64,000 bases of DNA, taken from positions 4,028 through 68,027 of the forward strand of contig CAJJDN010000121.1 of assembly GCA_905182985.1 (NCBI GenBank), given 5' to 3'. Source of the stretch: Paramecium sonneborni (Eukaryota > Ciliophora > Oligohymenophorea > Peniculida > Parameciidae). This document shows, in pieces, positions 37,397 to 49,158 of the stretch. How positions within the stretch are numbered: position 1 is the stretch's first letter; each line of letters opens with the position of its first letter. Made by a program: the position numbers and the translations under genes. The notes under the pieces were generated by a model that worked only from the letters and a program-made list of their open reading frames with translations, was not told where the DNA came from and searched no databases.

Positions 37397-38286
37397 TCAT
37401 TCTTATCTACCCTTAAATTCATGAACATGTTTAGCTTAAACAAATAAAATAAACCAATCAACAATTTTACTTGATACTAATCTTGAAATGTGAGCAATAT
37501 AAAATTAGTACCATTATATAAATATTATCTCTCTTCCTGCTTCTATTGCTTATAGAATACACTATGCAACATATTCAGGAGTCATCATAGGTAAAAAATA
37601 ATCTAATTTTGTTTTCAATCCTTAAATCTATAATGATAATAAATGTATACCATCCCTGTTTTAATTCCCCAAGGACAAACTAAAGTTGTTCTAACATTAC
37701 TATTTTAATGCTTTAATTCCATTCTTAATGAATTATGAAATCCCCATAATGCATGTTTACTAGCAGAATAAGCAGTTATTTTCATCCCTTAAACAATAGA
37801 TGCAGCAGAACCAATATTAACAATATGTTTAATATTATCTTTAATGAATTCTTAAGTAAGCATAACTGGAGCAAGATAATTAATTGTATTCGTTTTAATC
37901 ACATCTTACATTGATTCATCTTAAAACAATTTAAAAATTCCTATTCCAGCATTATTTATCAAAATTGTGACTTTGTATTTCTATTTTATTATTGAAATTA
38001 ATTCTTTTGTTGATTATAAATCACTAAGATCACATCTATAAAATTATGCTTCACTTCCTTCTTTTTTAATATCTTAAAGTAAATCCAAAGATAAATCTGA
38101 TCGAACATCCAAAAGTATTAATTTACATTTTTTTTTAGCACATTCTATTGCCAAAGCTTTTCCCAAACCCATACATGCTCCTGTTATTAAAACTATATCT
38201 TTTGATGTAATAGGAAATTTGCATTTAATATTATCTCTCCAACAAAACCAAGCTATTCCAATAAATATGATTATTAAATAATACAT
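37397..38286 (-). CDS. membrane-anchored short-chain dehydrogenase/reductase (SDR)
   Basis: 288 aa with one 23-nt intron. An N-terminal hydrophobic anchor (YYLIIIFIGIAWFCW) is followed by a classical SDR Rossmann fold: cofactor loop LITGACMGLGKAL (TGxxxGxG), DVRSD at the end of strand 2, RCDLSD, LINNAGIG (NNAG), VNIGSAAS, and the catalytic YSASKHA (YxxxK), then CPWGIKTGM. Length and topology match microsomal retinol or 17-beta-hydroxysteroid dehydrogenase-like SDRs (DHRS/HSD17B11 type). They oxidise or reduce a hydroxyl/keto group with NAD(P)(H). The Asp after strand 2 suggests NAD(H). The substrate is unknown. Confidence 0.92.
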
Positions 38287-38358
38287 ATAAATTAATAATA
38301 ATAATATATGTAATCAATAAACAAAAAAATAAATAATCAAATAAAACTAAAATGCAAA

Positions 38359-39929
38359 TCAAAATGCAGCTTTCTTAGAAATCATCCCTTAATAAATACT
38401 TGTTCTAATTTGGCTACTTGAAATTTTGAATTTTTATTTCGCTGAATTACATAGGATATCATAATCTAAATAAGAATTTGGAGATAAAAATTATCTTCTC
38501 TCGTTATTTTTATATCTTAAAGGAATACCTAATATCCTTTTATTGAATAAAGAACTATTTTTAGGACTTTAAACTTTGATTGGAGGAATCATTTAAGAAC
38601 AATAAATCGAATTACTTCTTGGGCTAAAACTAGAAACAGTTTAATCTTTAACAATTTTCTTTCTTTTAATTATAATTGTTTGTCGATTATATTTTTTAAA
38701 TACCTAATCTTATTTAGCTTATAATGTTGTATATCTTGTCAAAGGATCAGGATCAAGCATTTTTGTAAGTAAATTAATAGTTTATAATGATGCTTTTATT
38801 TACGAATAATCTATAAAGCCATCTTAATTTAAACTCAACATTTTTTCATAGTTTTAATTGTAAAATGGAGATTATTTAGAAGTTAACATTTAATAAAGTA
38901 CAATTCCTAAACCATAAACATCAACTTTATAATCATATTTCTAATCTTTTAGTATTTCTGGAGCTATATTACCAGGTGTTCCTGCTCTTTGATGTTTATA
39001 ATTACCATTTTCATTAAAATAAACAGCTAATCCAAAATCTGATATTACAATATCTTCAAGATTTGGTTTACGAAGTAAAATATTCTCAGGTTTTATATCT
39101 CTATGCAAAACTCCTTTCGAATGAATACTAAATAGTGCTTCTAACAATTTATAAGTGGTCTTTATACAATCTTCTTCTGATATCTCATTTTTTATAAGAT
39201 AATCATAGAGACTTCCATATTTGTAAAACTCTTGAACTAAATATAAATATTTTGATGATTCATAAGTTTCGATTATTTAACTTGTATTTGGATGATCCAT
39301 TTATCGTAAAATATCTAATTCTTATTTTACACAAGTTAAATCAAATTTATTAGAAGACTTGTCATATATTTTCACAGCAAACTCTTATCCACTCATATTG
39401 TTAATTATAAGATATACCTTTTATTTAAATTATAAAAATACATCAGCAAAACTCCCTGTTCCAAGTTTTTTACCAATTGTATATTTGGTTTTAAGATCTG
39501 TTTGAATGCAATATTTTTTAAGTTCTTGATTCCATTAATCAATCTAACCGAAAACTTCTAAACAATTATTATTTTAGATGAACCTAAGTCCAAAACCAAA
39601 TTTTTAATGACTTGTTATTTCTAATAATGAGTTTTACACATTACAACACATCATATCATTCTACTTTAAATTAAAAAATATACATCTTCTTGTCCAAATT
39701 TCACTATAATCGAACCTTTTTTAGCAAAGACCTTTTTCTTATATTCTCTATGTTTCTTAGAATAATAGAAAAACTCTTCTTTTGAAAATTCATCAAGTTT
39801 AATATTTTAATCAACTTTTTTCCAGAAAGGTTAATCTGCTTCGAAAAGTATTGACTAAAAGTTAAGTAATATGGAAGATTTCATATCTGTAAAAATATTA
39901 ATGGAATTTCTAGGTTTTACTTTCAACAT
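38359..39929 (-). CDS. Ser/Thr protein kinase with N-terminal PH-like domain
   Basis: 515 aa, one 23-nt intron. Residues 40-140 look like a PH-type domain (VFAKKGSIIVKFGQED ... FGFGLRFIQNNNCLEVFG ... WNQELKKYC). The kinase domain spans about residues 150-400 with all key motifs: GTGSFADVF (Gly loop), FAVKIYDK (Lys), KQELDILRQMDHPN (Glu), LHRDIKPENILL (catalytic HRD), ISDFGLAVYF (DFG), GTPGNIAPEIL (APE). The C-terminal 110 residues are basic and Ser-rich. It resembles CAMK-like kinases of ciliates; predicted active. The neighbouring gene at 40174-41659 is a tandem paralogue that has lost the catalytic base. Confidence 0.92.
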
Positions 39930-40173
39930 AAATATGAATTGATTTATCAAAATCAAGTACGATTTCAATATATAGAAGATTGAAAATAAATCTTATAATG
40001 TTAAATATTATAAATTGTGAGAGTTTGCATAATGTAAATGGTTCAAATGAAAATATTGATAATTTGATAAAAATGAACCTTTTGGATTAAATGAAGAAAC
40101 GAATAATATAAATATCTATTTAATGTATAATCATATATAAAAATATATTCAAATAATTAAAGGACTTTGGTAT

Positions 40174-41659
40174 TCAAGGGAAAATAGATAAGAGTGTTTT
40201 TTGTGATTAAATTGATAATAATTTATTTCCTGGAGAGGATGCATTACTTAAAGTCTGTCTATTATTTTTATATGTAATTCTAAATTTTTATCTTCTTTAA
40301 AATTATATTGAAGCAGGAGGTAATAAATTAATTGGAGAAGTAATTAATTTTGTATTTTCAATAGTTTTAGGAGGCAGATTCGTTTTAATAATTAATTTAA
40401 TAGAAGAATTTCTTTTCTCTGATTCTAAACTAGTAATTTTAAGTTTATGTAATCCTTTGAATACAGGATGCCAAATTGCTTATGATGAATTGATTCTTTT
40501 TTATGGATTGATTTCTAACATTTTTTTTAATAAATCAAGAGAATCAAGTGATGCATCAATTATAGAGAAATCAATTTATCCATGATAATTAAGAAATATT
40601 CTTTCATCATAGCTTTTTGTTGGAAATGGTGAGATACCTCCTGATAACATTGTAAAAAAAATAACTCCTAAACTATAGACGTCAACTTTAAAATCATAAC
40701 TTTTATCTTATAAAATTTCTGGAGCTACATATCCTGGAGTTCCACAACGTGTAAATAAATATTTAACATCTCTTCTAAAATAATCAGCAAGACTAAAATC
40801 ACTTATATAAACATTATTAAGAGCTAAAAGATTCTTTACTAAAATATTCTCAGGTTTCAAATTTCTATGTAAGATATTCTATTCATGAATATAACCTAAA
40901 GAATCAAGCAATCTAAACATTATATTAATTGCTTATTATTCAGGAATTTAATATTTTTTTATTAGATCACTTAATGTACCTCCTTCAAATTAATCATATA
41001 CTAATAAATATCCTAATTCATTTTCAAACACTTCTATCAGATTTACAACTCCAGGATGATTCATTAATCTAAATATAGAAATCTCCTTTTTAATTGCATC
41101 AATATCTGATTATTTTGTTAATATTTATTTCTCATATACTTTCACAGTATAATTTGTTTATTCGAAGATATTAATTGCATCGTATACCTAATTTATTATT
41201 ATAAAATTGATACTTTGTATAATGATCCTCTGTTTAATAAACTCAACAACTCATACTTATTACTAAACTCTGTTTGATAACAATACTTTTTTAATTATTC
41301 AAACCAATCAAGAATTTAAGACCCAAATATTAGAAACTCAAAAGTTGCCTTAATAAAACTAAGCCCATGACCTATATGATTGTTTTCTACTATTGAAATT
41401 ATACAATCTGTTATATCTAAAACATAAAATCCACTCTAATATCATATTGCCATCATACTTAATTCTTCTTTTTCTTAAATATTAAACTCTGCATCTTAGT
41501 TATCTCTATCTCTTTGAACGTTTTTTTCTTTTCAGAATAGACATTGAATCTATCGAATTTAATACTTGAAGGTAATTTACATATACTTTTAAATTACCAA
41601 AAGGAAACCTTCTATTTATCAAATTATGTTGAAGCAAAATCTTTTTATGGAGATTTCAT
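40174..41659 (-). CDS. predicted pseudokinase, tandem paralogue of the PH-kinase
   Basis: 478 aa after introns of 23 and 26 nt. The layout matches its neighbour throughout: PH-like half ending FGSQILDWFEQLKKYC, then a kinase fold. ATP-site Lys is kept (YTVKVYEK), as are EISIFRLMNHP and GTPGYVAPEIL. But the catalytic loop reads LHRNLKPEN, Asn for the HRD Asp, the DFG motif reads DFS, and the Gly loop is degenerate (LNRGSLYKV). Loss of the catalytic base normally abolishes phosphotransfer, so this is probably a regulatory or scaffold kinase fold. The open frame with intact splice sites argues that it is still under selection. Start at MKSPQKDFASTQ; the N-terminal 60 residues are less certain. 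Confidence 0.85.
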
Positions 41660-41699
41660 TTTTTAATATATACTAATTAACAATCAATAACTCTTTAGA

Positions 41700-42930
41700 G
41701 AAAGTATTTAAGGTACATTATGAATAGAAAAACTTTTGGTTTCAACATCTTGAGTAAAGTTATTAATTAAAAATTTTTTAAGAATTTCTATCATACTAGA
41801 CATAGCATTATGTAACTCAGATCATCTTGAAACTCTCTTAATTAAATTATTTTTCAATATCAGAGTCGTAAACTAGGATTAGAGCAGAGAATTCCATCCA
41901 TGAATTTTAGACAATTTTGTCAGATTGCTAAATTCAAATGAATTAGAAGCACAATCAATTAATAGCTTACTAAATACTATTCCCAGACTATATATATCTA
42001 TCTTGTAATTATAATTTTAAATAGTGATGATTTACGCCATATTTTGAAAAATATATATTTTCCATCAAGTCTTTAGAAATTAGCAAATTCAAAATCTGAT
42101 ATAACAGGATCTAATAAGTAAAATATTGTTGATTAAAGTTTCTCTATCCAAGATCTTTTTTCAATGAATATATACTAACCCGTTTAAGAGTTTGATTAAA
42201 ATAAGATAGTCTTTTCTTCTTTGAGAATACAACCAGCACAAATTTATAAAAAACTATCAAGTAATTCTTCAACCAAAAATATCCAAAAAATTCAATTTTT
42301 GTAAAAACATCTGGATGATTCTTCAATCTTAGGATTTAAATTTTCTTTCTAATTGCTTATCTATATTAAAAATCTAAAAGTAATTATTTCTCTAATATCT
42401 TCACTGCATTATTTACACATTTCTTACTTTATAAACCTAAATAATTTATAGGTTAAAACTTTTTTATAGGATTATAAATTTAATTGAATATACATTTATA
42501 ATATTGTCTTTCAAAAGCTTACTCCAATTCATTTTATAATTTTAAATAAATTCGCAAAATCTTTAATACATTTTAGTATTTTATAAAATTTATTGTTTTA
42601 ATCCGAAATTTTTCACTATTCAGAAAATATATATAAAAAATAACTCCTATTCCCATTCATATATTCTTAGAGAATTGAAGATAAGAATTAGCTATATCTA
42701 TATTATTTAATATTATTAGTTCTTTGTAGTTCTGAAATAACTTTATCATTGTATTATCAAGTTTTAAATGACTAAGTATGAAATTATTTTGATCTCATCT
42801 TGAGAAATATTTTTGATTTATGAATTCGAAGGCCAGTTTCAATTTAGTAAGCATGTGTTAATCAAAAAAGTTGTTCACAATTATTTATAAATTAAATTCT
42901 AGTAAAACGTAATTACTTATATATTAAGTT
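41700..42930 (-). pseudogene. decayed third copy of the PH-kinase
   Basis: Fragments in several frames match the two kinases to the left: ELEQAFERQYYKCIF (end of the PH-like part), NNAVKILEKQL (Lys region), LRLKNHPDVFTKIEFF, and IYSLGIVFSKLLIDC (after APE). TGA codons and frameshifts separate them, and the HRD and DFG regions are destroyed. No set of introns restores a frame. The boundaries are approximate; the 5' limit is near 42,930 where coding-like sequence fades. Confidence 0.75.
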
Positions 42931-43003
42931 TTATCAATTTAGTTTGTTAAATTAGTTATTTTATTTGTAAAAAAAATAAAAAAAAGAAATAAATTATAAA
43001 AAT

Positions 43004-44763
43004 ATGAACAATGAATAAAGAATAAAAGTTAGTGTTTACAGTTATAATCCAGATGATTTGCTTGGTTAAGGATACAAAAGCCAAGTGTTCAAAGGAAGAA
43101 ATGATATGAATGGAGAGATCGTTGCAATAAAAGTATAATATTATGAATAAAATAAGGTTCGGGATCACTAGAATATGCATGAGATAGAAAGACAATTATT
43201 ATAGTAGGAAATAATAGCCTTACAAATATTAGATTCAATCAACATTATTAAAATGCATTTTTATTGTTAAAATAGCAATTGCACTTATATTATAACAGAA
43301 TATTGCAATTAAGGTAATAGTTATTTTAATGGTTAAAGGTGATTTAGCGGATCTAATAATAAAAAAAGGTTTTATTCCTGAAAACGAAGCAGTCTTAATC
43401 TTTTTTTAGATTTTGACAGGATTTAAAGAGCAAATCTAAAAAGGAATAATACATAGAGATTTAAAACCATAAAATATTTTAATAAATAAAGGGATTTTCA
43501 AGATAGCAGATTATGGATTCTCAAATATGATAAAATCTCAAAAAGAAAAAGTGTATTATAATGTAGGAACTACTCTTTATATGCCACCTTAAGCTTTGAC
43601 TGAGAATAAATATTCAGAGAAGAGTGATGTTTGGAGTTTAGGAGTAATGTTTTATTAAATACTAAATGGTAATATTTATATTTGATAATTTTAGGAAAGG
43701 TACCTTGGTAAGCAGGTACAGAGTAAGAATTTGTAAAAGTAATTACAACTACTCCTATATAATTCTCCAAAAATATAAAGATTTCAGCAACTGCAAAAGA
43801 TCTCATTTTAAAATGTTTATAATTAGATGAAAGTAAAAGGTGTAATTGTAATGAATTGTTGGAACATGATTTATTTAGATGTTTTTAAATTAGACCATCT
43901 AGAAAATCAGCTTAATTTTAAATAAATAATACACAATTCTAAAATTTAGAAAATAGAGCTAAAACTAGTTATTCTTAATAACGCCCACATCTTTCTGTCT
44001 AAGGACTTTAAAGTAGTAAAAATCTAAAGGAAAAAGTATAAGAATTTTTAAATTATGGAGATGCTGTTTAAAATATCTTAAACTTACTTAAATTGATATT
44101 GAGAATTGCTAAAATAGTAGATCATTTTGATTTTTTTATTGAGGGAGGATTGAAAGAAAAACTATTGTATTTTACAATCAAACATGCTATTTTTAAATCT
44201 AAGAAACTTATGGAAATTTTAAATAAAAATCATTCTACTATTGATTAAACTAAGAAAAATGAATTAACTAATCAAAGCATTAATATGTATGAAACATTTA
44301 GAACTTCTTTTAACAAATTAGTAAATGTTTATAATATTTTATTTAGTGGAACAGCATTTATAAAGATGAAGCATTATTAAATTAAATACTCAATGATAAA
44401 AAGTTTGCAGCAGCATTTGACTAAAGTGAATTAGAAGTTTAAAGTCATTATATTCTAATGCTTCCTTTATTAAGAAATTCAATTTCTTTGTTATAAAATT
44501 AATTGAATCTAAAATTAATTAATGTCAGAGAATAAGATTAATTAGATGGAGTAGAAGAAGGTGCAATACTTCTTTTAACCTATTTGGTTGTTTATTTAGA
44601 AATATGTATGTACATAGTCTCAAATTATGAAACTTCAATATTCTATTTGAATCAATTCAAACTGAAATTAGTGGTTGAAGAAAAACCTACTAATCTTACC
44701 AAACGATAATTCCTCTAGATTTGCTAAAAAATTAATTCATTGCGGCTAAATTATGTTCAATGA
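43004..44763 (+). CDS. ULK/ATG1-like Ser/Thr protein kinase
   Basis: 560 aa after introns of 25, 26 and 26 nt. Kinase domain at residues 10-270: GQGYKSQVFKG, VAIKVQYYEQ, EIIALQILDSINIIKM, IIHRDLKPQNILI, IADYGFSNMI (DYG variant), VGTTLYMPPQAL, SEKSDVWSLGVMFYQ, GKVPW. The MPP..L and DVWSLGV..Y pattern and the K-P-Q-N loop are those of the ULK/ATG1 family, which starts autophagosome formation. The C-terminal 280 residues are largely helical (for example EGAILLLTYLVVYLEICMY) and could be the tandem MIT-type domain of ATG1, but I cannot prove this. It is transcribed divergently from the decayed kinase at its left and is not closely related to that cluster. Confidence 0.85.
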
Positions 44764-44916
44764 TCTATATTTTTCCTTAATATACTATACCTATTTTTAT
44801 TTTTGAATTATCTAAGCATACATCTATTAATAATAATAGAATTGAGTATATATTTGAGATAACAAGATTAATTATTTTATGTATTATTTATTATCATATG
44901 TGTAATTAATAATTTT

Positions 44917-45342
44917 ATGCAATCTAACATAAAGGAAATCATTGCTCGATTAAATGAACAAAGAAAGACAGTATAATTTAGACATAGAACTCTTAACACT
45001 GAAAGCTCTCAACCTACTCAAATTGGCGATGTTAAACGAAGGTTATCGACTCTTGATCCTCCAACGATGAGTATGCAGTTCTTAGAACTTGACGTAATAA
45101 AATAAAAAGAAAACAAAGAATTTAAAAAACTTACAAACAAAAGATTTTAAATATAAAATAAACAACGTCTCATGATGTTATATAGTAAAAAGAACACACA
45201 ACCTCAAAATCATTCATCTTTCCTTCCATTAATAGATTTTTCATAATTAAATAATGATCCTTTACCGATTGTATATCCCAAACATGAAAAAATGATCAAA
45301 CTTAAGAAAATAAGTTCAAGAGTAATTGATTCACTCTTCTGA
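44917..45342 (+). CDS. 141-aa protein, unknown
   Basis: Intron-free frame from MQSNIKEIIARLNEQRKTVQ to TGA 45340-45342. Basic and Gln-rich, with predicted helix at the N-terminus and middle (KKLTNKRFQIQNKQRLMMLY) and a conserved-looking motif SSFLPLIDFSQLNNDPLPIV. No membrane segment or known domain. The frame stays open for about 150 codons beyond the TGA, but that part does not look conserved. Confidence 0.65.
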
Positions 45343-46849
45343 TACATTTTTGTATATTTTTTTTCAAACACTTATTCAAAACACAAGTAGTCTTATATTT
45401 TCATCTCAATATTCAATCATATATAAATTTACTTATTTGATTTTAAGTCTTTATAATGTTTTAGGGATACCTATTAAATCAATTCAACTAGGCAATTAAG
45501 AGGTTTTCGAGATTTAACCTTTATTATTTTGTTATAATCATTTTAAGACTAGTTTGTATCAGCATTTTCTTAAAACAAAGTCACATTAAAAGTTGTGAAG
45601 ATATTTTCATATCTTAAATTAATCAATCTCACTATCAACACCTTTAAAAATTAAATAAAGCCATCATATATTTAATCATTTTTAAGTTTCAGATAAAAAC
45701 TTTATTTTATAATAATAACAAATTTTTTAATCATTAAATAATACATTCTTTCATTATTACTTTATAAAATAAAACGTTCCTCTTAATGAGGTTTATATTG
45801 TTTATAATAATTGACTTAATTTTGAATTATCTAATGATGTATTAAATTATAATAGATTAATAAAAATTTTCTTAATTATAAATACATAGCTTAACTATAA
45901 AATGAGGAAAGTTTTTCAAGATTCAGAAAGTTATTAAAGTGATATATAAATAAAATGAATAAAATTTTATGAAAATTAGTGGGAGTAAACTAATCTTTTC
46001 AAATTAACACTCCTTAGAAGATAAAATGCTAATTCCAAAAATAAATATCAACTGTACTCGTCATTTAAAAACATATATAAGTAATTTTGATCAGTCATAT
46101 TTATACCCTTTTGAAGTGTTACGCATCTTAATCTTAATGAATCTAATATCTAAAAACTATCAATATTTCAAATCTTGTAAGTTAACTTTGCTTATGAAAT
46201 TAAATTTTCCTCAATTCAGTAAAATTTGATTAAAGCATTCAGGGAAAATTAATTAAATTCCTATATTTTGTAAATTTTTAAGTCTTAACGAATAATACTT
46301 TTCAGATACTGATTATAAAAAAAGAAATTTATTTTAATAATTATCGGTTTAATTATAACAAAGGAGCTTTATATGTTTTTTACTAAATTATTATAAATTA
46401 AGATATTAATAAAAAAAGATCTTGATGGTAACATCCCTAATACAGTATCCTTTTTAGATGGCAAATAAAAGTATTGAATCCATTATAAATAACGATTAGT
46501 CAGAATGCCATCCATCAAATAAGTTAAATAGCTGACATGCAATATTGAAATATTTACAATCTTCTCATCAGAATAAAATTTGCAAATTATTTATTATTTT
46601 AGTAGACCGCAATACTCCATTATATTTAAGAGTATTGTTAGAATAAATCTATTAAATGCACTTTGATAAAACTAAAAATAGTTCCAAATTCGCTAAAAAA
46701 GCTACTTTTATATGGGTCCTATCCGAATGAAGAAAACTATTTTCTAGCGTTCCTTTAGATGGTACAATCAAGAAATATTAAATTAAGACTATGAAATTAA
46801 AATGTGAATAAAATTAGAAGCCTACTATTAATGAGGCAGAAAAGCATGA
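45343..46849. other. about 1.5 kb without a supported gene
   Basis: Several frames are open for 60-150 codons but none has a start, normal TAA/TAG use and domain-like sequence together. One piece at about 45,430-45,600 (GIPIKSIQLGNQEVFEIQ) reads like protein and may be a relic. No RNA gene is recognised. Confidence 0.45.
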
Positions 46850-47700
46850 GATAAAAAAAACTTGATGATGATGATGTGGAAAGTTATTATAAGATTAGAT
46901 TTTAGATGAGCTCTAAATGCTTGGTTATAGAGGGTGTGTTTAATTCATTTTTTAATCTAAATATTCTAATGACATTAGCTAAACCATTTAACAAACTTAA
47001 TAATCAAATTATATTTAAGATTTTAAAGAGGAACTACCAAAATATAAATTAGTAAAGGTTTAATTTATTTTAACTAAATGTATCAAAGAGTTCTAATAAT
47101 TTAAAATTTATCAAAATATACTTGAGATTCATCAAGCAAATGATTATTACAAAATAAAAAATCATATGATAATCAGTTAATTTAACCCTTATAATAATGG
47201 ATTAGTCTTTTATTGAAGAAAGAATTGTCAAAAAATCTTTATGTTTAAAGAAGAATATGAGCATAAAACTTTTGAGTTTTATAAGAGATTTTGAGTATTT
47301 ATAGAGAAGTTAAAAAACTAAAATTCTTTAAACCTAAAATTAGCTTAGCAATAAATGTCATAAAATGGAGATTTTAATATGTAACCTTTATTGATATTAA
47401 AATTGATTGATATATATAAATTAATATTAAATGGCAAGAAAGAAGATTAAGAAGTAGAAAAGTAAATGCCCTCGTAGTAAAATGACTAAATAGGAGTATA
47501 ATGACTTTTTAGATGAAACAAATGAGTATTATAAATTGCTTTAGATTATACACCCTGGGTTGATATAAGAAGAAAGAAAATTCTAAGCACATCAAATAAA
47601 AGATGAATCAGATTGATAAATAAAATATTTAAAATATTCTGATTGTTCTCTGATTTATTATCAAGAGAACTGATTATGTGAAAGTTTTTATATAAATAAA
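46850..47700 (+). pseudogene. decayed gene(s) upstream of the ANTH gene
   Basis: Coding-like segments lie in different frames with in-frame TGA. One is ELPKYKLVKVQFILTKCIKE ... NNGLVFY-TGA-RKNCQKIFMFKEEYEHKTFEFYKRF (about 47,030-47,290). Another begins at ATG 47431 (MARKKIKKQKSKCPRSKMTK) and ends at TGA 47614-47616, after which the same frame continues gene-like past two further TGAs. No introns of the usual size remove the stops. The 61-codon frame could alone be a small gene. Confidence 0.45.
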
Positions 47701-47755
47701 ATATATGAGAAGTAAAACATAATTGATTATTTTGGTAATTGTATAAATAAATATT

Positions 47756-49115
47756 ATGATAAAGAAATTCAAGAAACTATTTTAGAGTTAATCTGAGTTC
47801 TAAAGCTTTTTAACAAAATCTAGTTTGGCTAAAGATAATTTCATATATAAGTAGGAGGACTTAGAAATTCTGATTCCATTTCTAACTGATGAATAAAATA
47901 TTGGAGATTTTTTTAAGGTTTATTAGGAGGAGAATTTGCAACCATATACAGTTAAGATGAAATTGTTAATAACAATTCATTCAGTATTAAATATTAGTGA
48001 TGAATTTGCATAAGAATTTTCAAAGATTAATTTTGCATATTTCAATAAGTAATGTAGATAGTAAAGTAGACCAACATCAAAACCCGAAACCTTTGTATTC
48101 AAATAGATAACAAACGAAGTCTGGTTATTGGATAATATTTAGATTCCTTTTCTTTAATATCTATAGAAGTTAGCATTAAATATTTAAGAAATAAAAGGAT
48201 ATAGAAACAATAATCCTAGAAAATAGATGCTTTAATCTAAGTAATAGTGATTAATTATTATTAGTTTGGTTGTTGAGTGTTTTAAATTAGAAAATTTAGT
48301 AAATCAAGGTTTATCATTAGTTCCATAATTAAAAACTGCTTTATCTAATTTTCCTCATGATTTTCTTCTAAAAAAATTAGCTTGTAATCTTTATAGTGAG
48401 TTGAGACAATTTCAAAGATAATTGATAAACTCTCTTTCAGCACTTTTAGACACAAATTCAAGAGCTTCCAATATAGAAATATTTGAGTTTTTCAGAGAAG
48501 TAGAATTCAATATTAATTTAGGTATAAATAATAGAAAAGAAAACAATGTCTTATTATATGTTACATAAATTGTTTGATCCAGCAAGAAAATTAATGCCTC
48601 CCTTATAATTGAAAATAGATCTAAAAAGTGCAAAGCATCTCGAATAATAAGCCTTAAATGAAAAATAAAGAATTATTCAGTAGAGATAATAAAGAAGTTA
48701 AAGAAATTCTCGATCAAATAGTACTGATTAATAATCAAGGACTTCTTAAGGATTTATTAGTTAGAGAGAAAGAAGATTTATGATACATAGTAGAGCAAAG
48801 AAATAAGATACAATATAAGAAGATATAGAATTACCAACAGAAGAATAGTAACCAGTTTCAGATTAAAAAATATAAAAAAATTAGATTGTTAAAGTTGAAT
48901 AAAATAATTAAGATGAATAAAATAATGAATAGAGATAATCAAATGAAAATCTAAAATAATTTGTTGTTTCTGAAAATAATAGTTAAATAGAATAAAATGA
49001 CAATAATAAAGACAGTGAAATTAATGAAAGATCTAGTTAAAAAGAAACGAACGATATAGCTAAGAATCAAGAAAGTACTAGTTAGGCAGATTAAGAAGAA
49101 AATTAAGATATTTGA
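47756..49115 (+). CDS. ANTH-domain protein (AP180/CALM-like endocytic adaptor)
   Basis: 437 aa after introns of 24 and 22 nt. The ANTH domain covers residues 1-270: a basic start MIKKFKKLFQSQSEFQSFLT, LAKDNFIYKQEDLEILIPFL, then VKMKLLITIHSVLNISDEFA (the K-L-L-hxxHxxL helix), FNKQCRQQ, WLLDNIQIPFLQYLQKLALN, and LVECFKLENLVNQGLSLVPQ-like helices, ending FFREVQIIEKKTMSYYML and HKLFDPARKLMP. ANTH domains bind PI(4,5)P2 and link clathrin coats to membrane. The C-terminal 150 residues are Gln/Asn/Ser-rich and disordered, as in AP180. I chose the ATG at 47756 because ANTH helix 1 starts there; an in-frame ATG at 47705 is less likely. The 24-nt intron is 3n long and carries an in-frame TGA. Confidence 0.82.
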
Positions 49116-49158
49116 TATATAAATTTATTACTAAAATTAAAAAAATAAAAATTAAATT

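Noticed and set aside
45343..45790. Long open extension beyond the TGA of the 141-aa gene (possible readthrough)
   Set aside because: Composition is Phe/Ile/Ser-rich and not gene-like; another frame over the same bases looks equally open. Chance is enough with only one stop codon.
46026..46229. 67-codon plus-strand open frame
   Set aside because: Starts at ATG but lacks TAA/TAG Gln codons and any recognisable feature; lies in a decayed region.
47600..47800. Selenocysteine at in-frame TGA codons
   Set aside because: Several TGAs occur close together, no known selenoprotein motif surrounds them, and frameshifts are also present.
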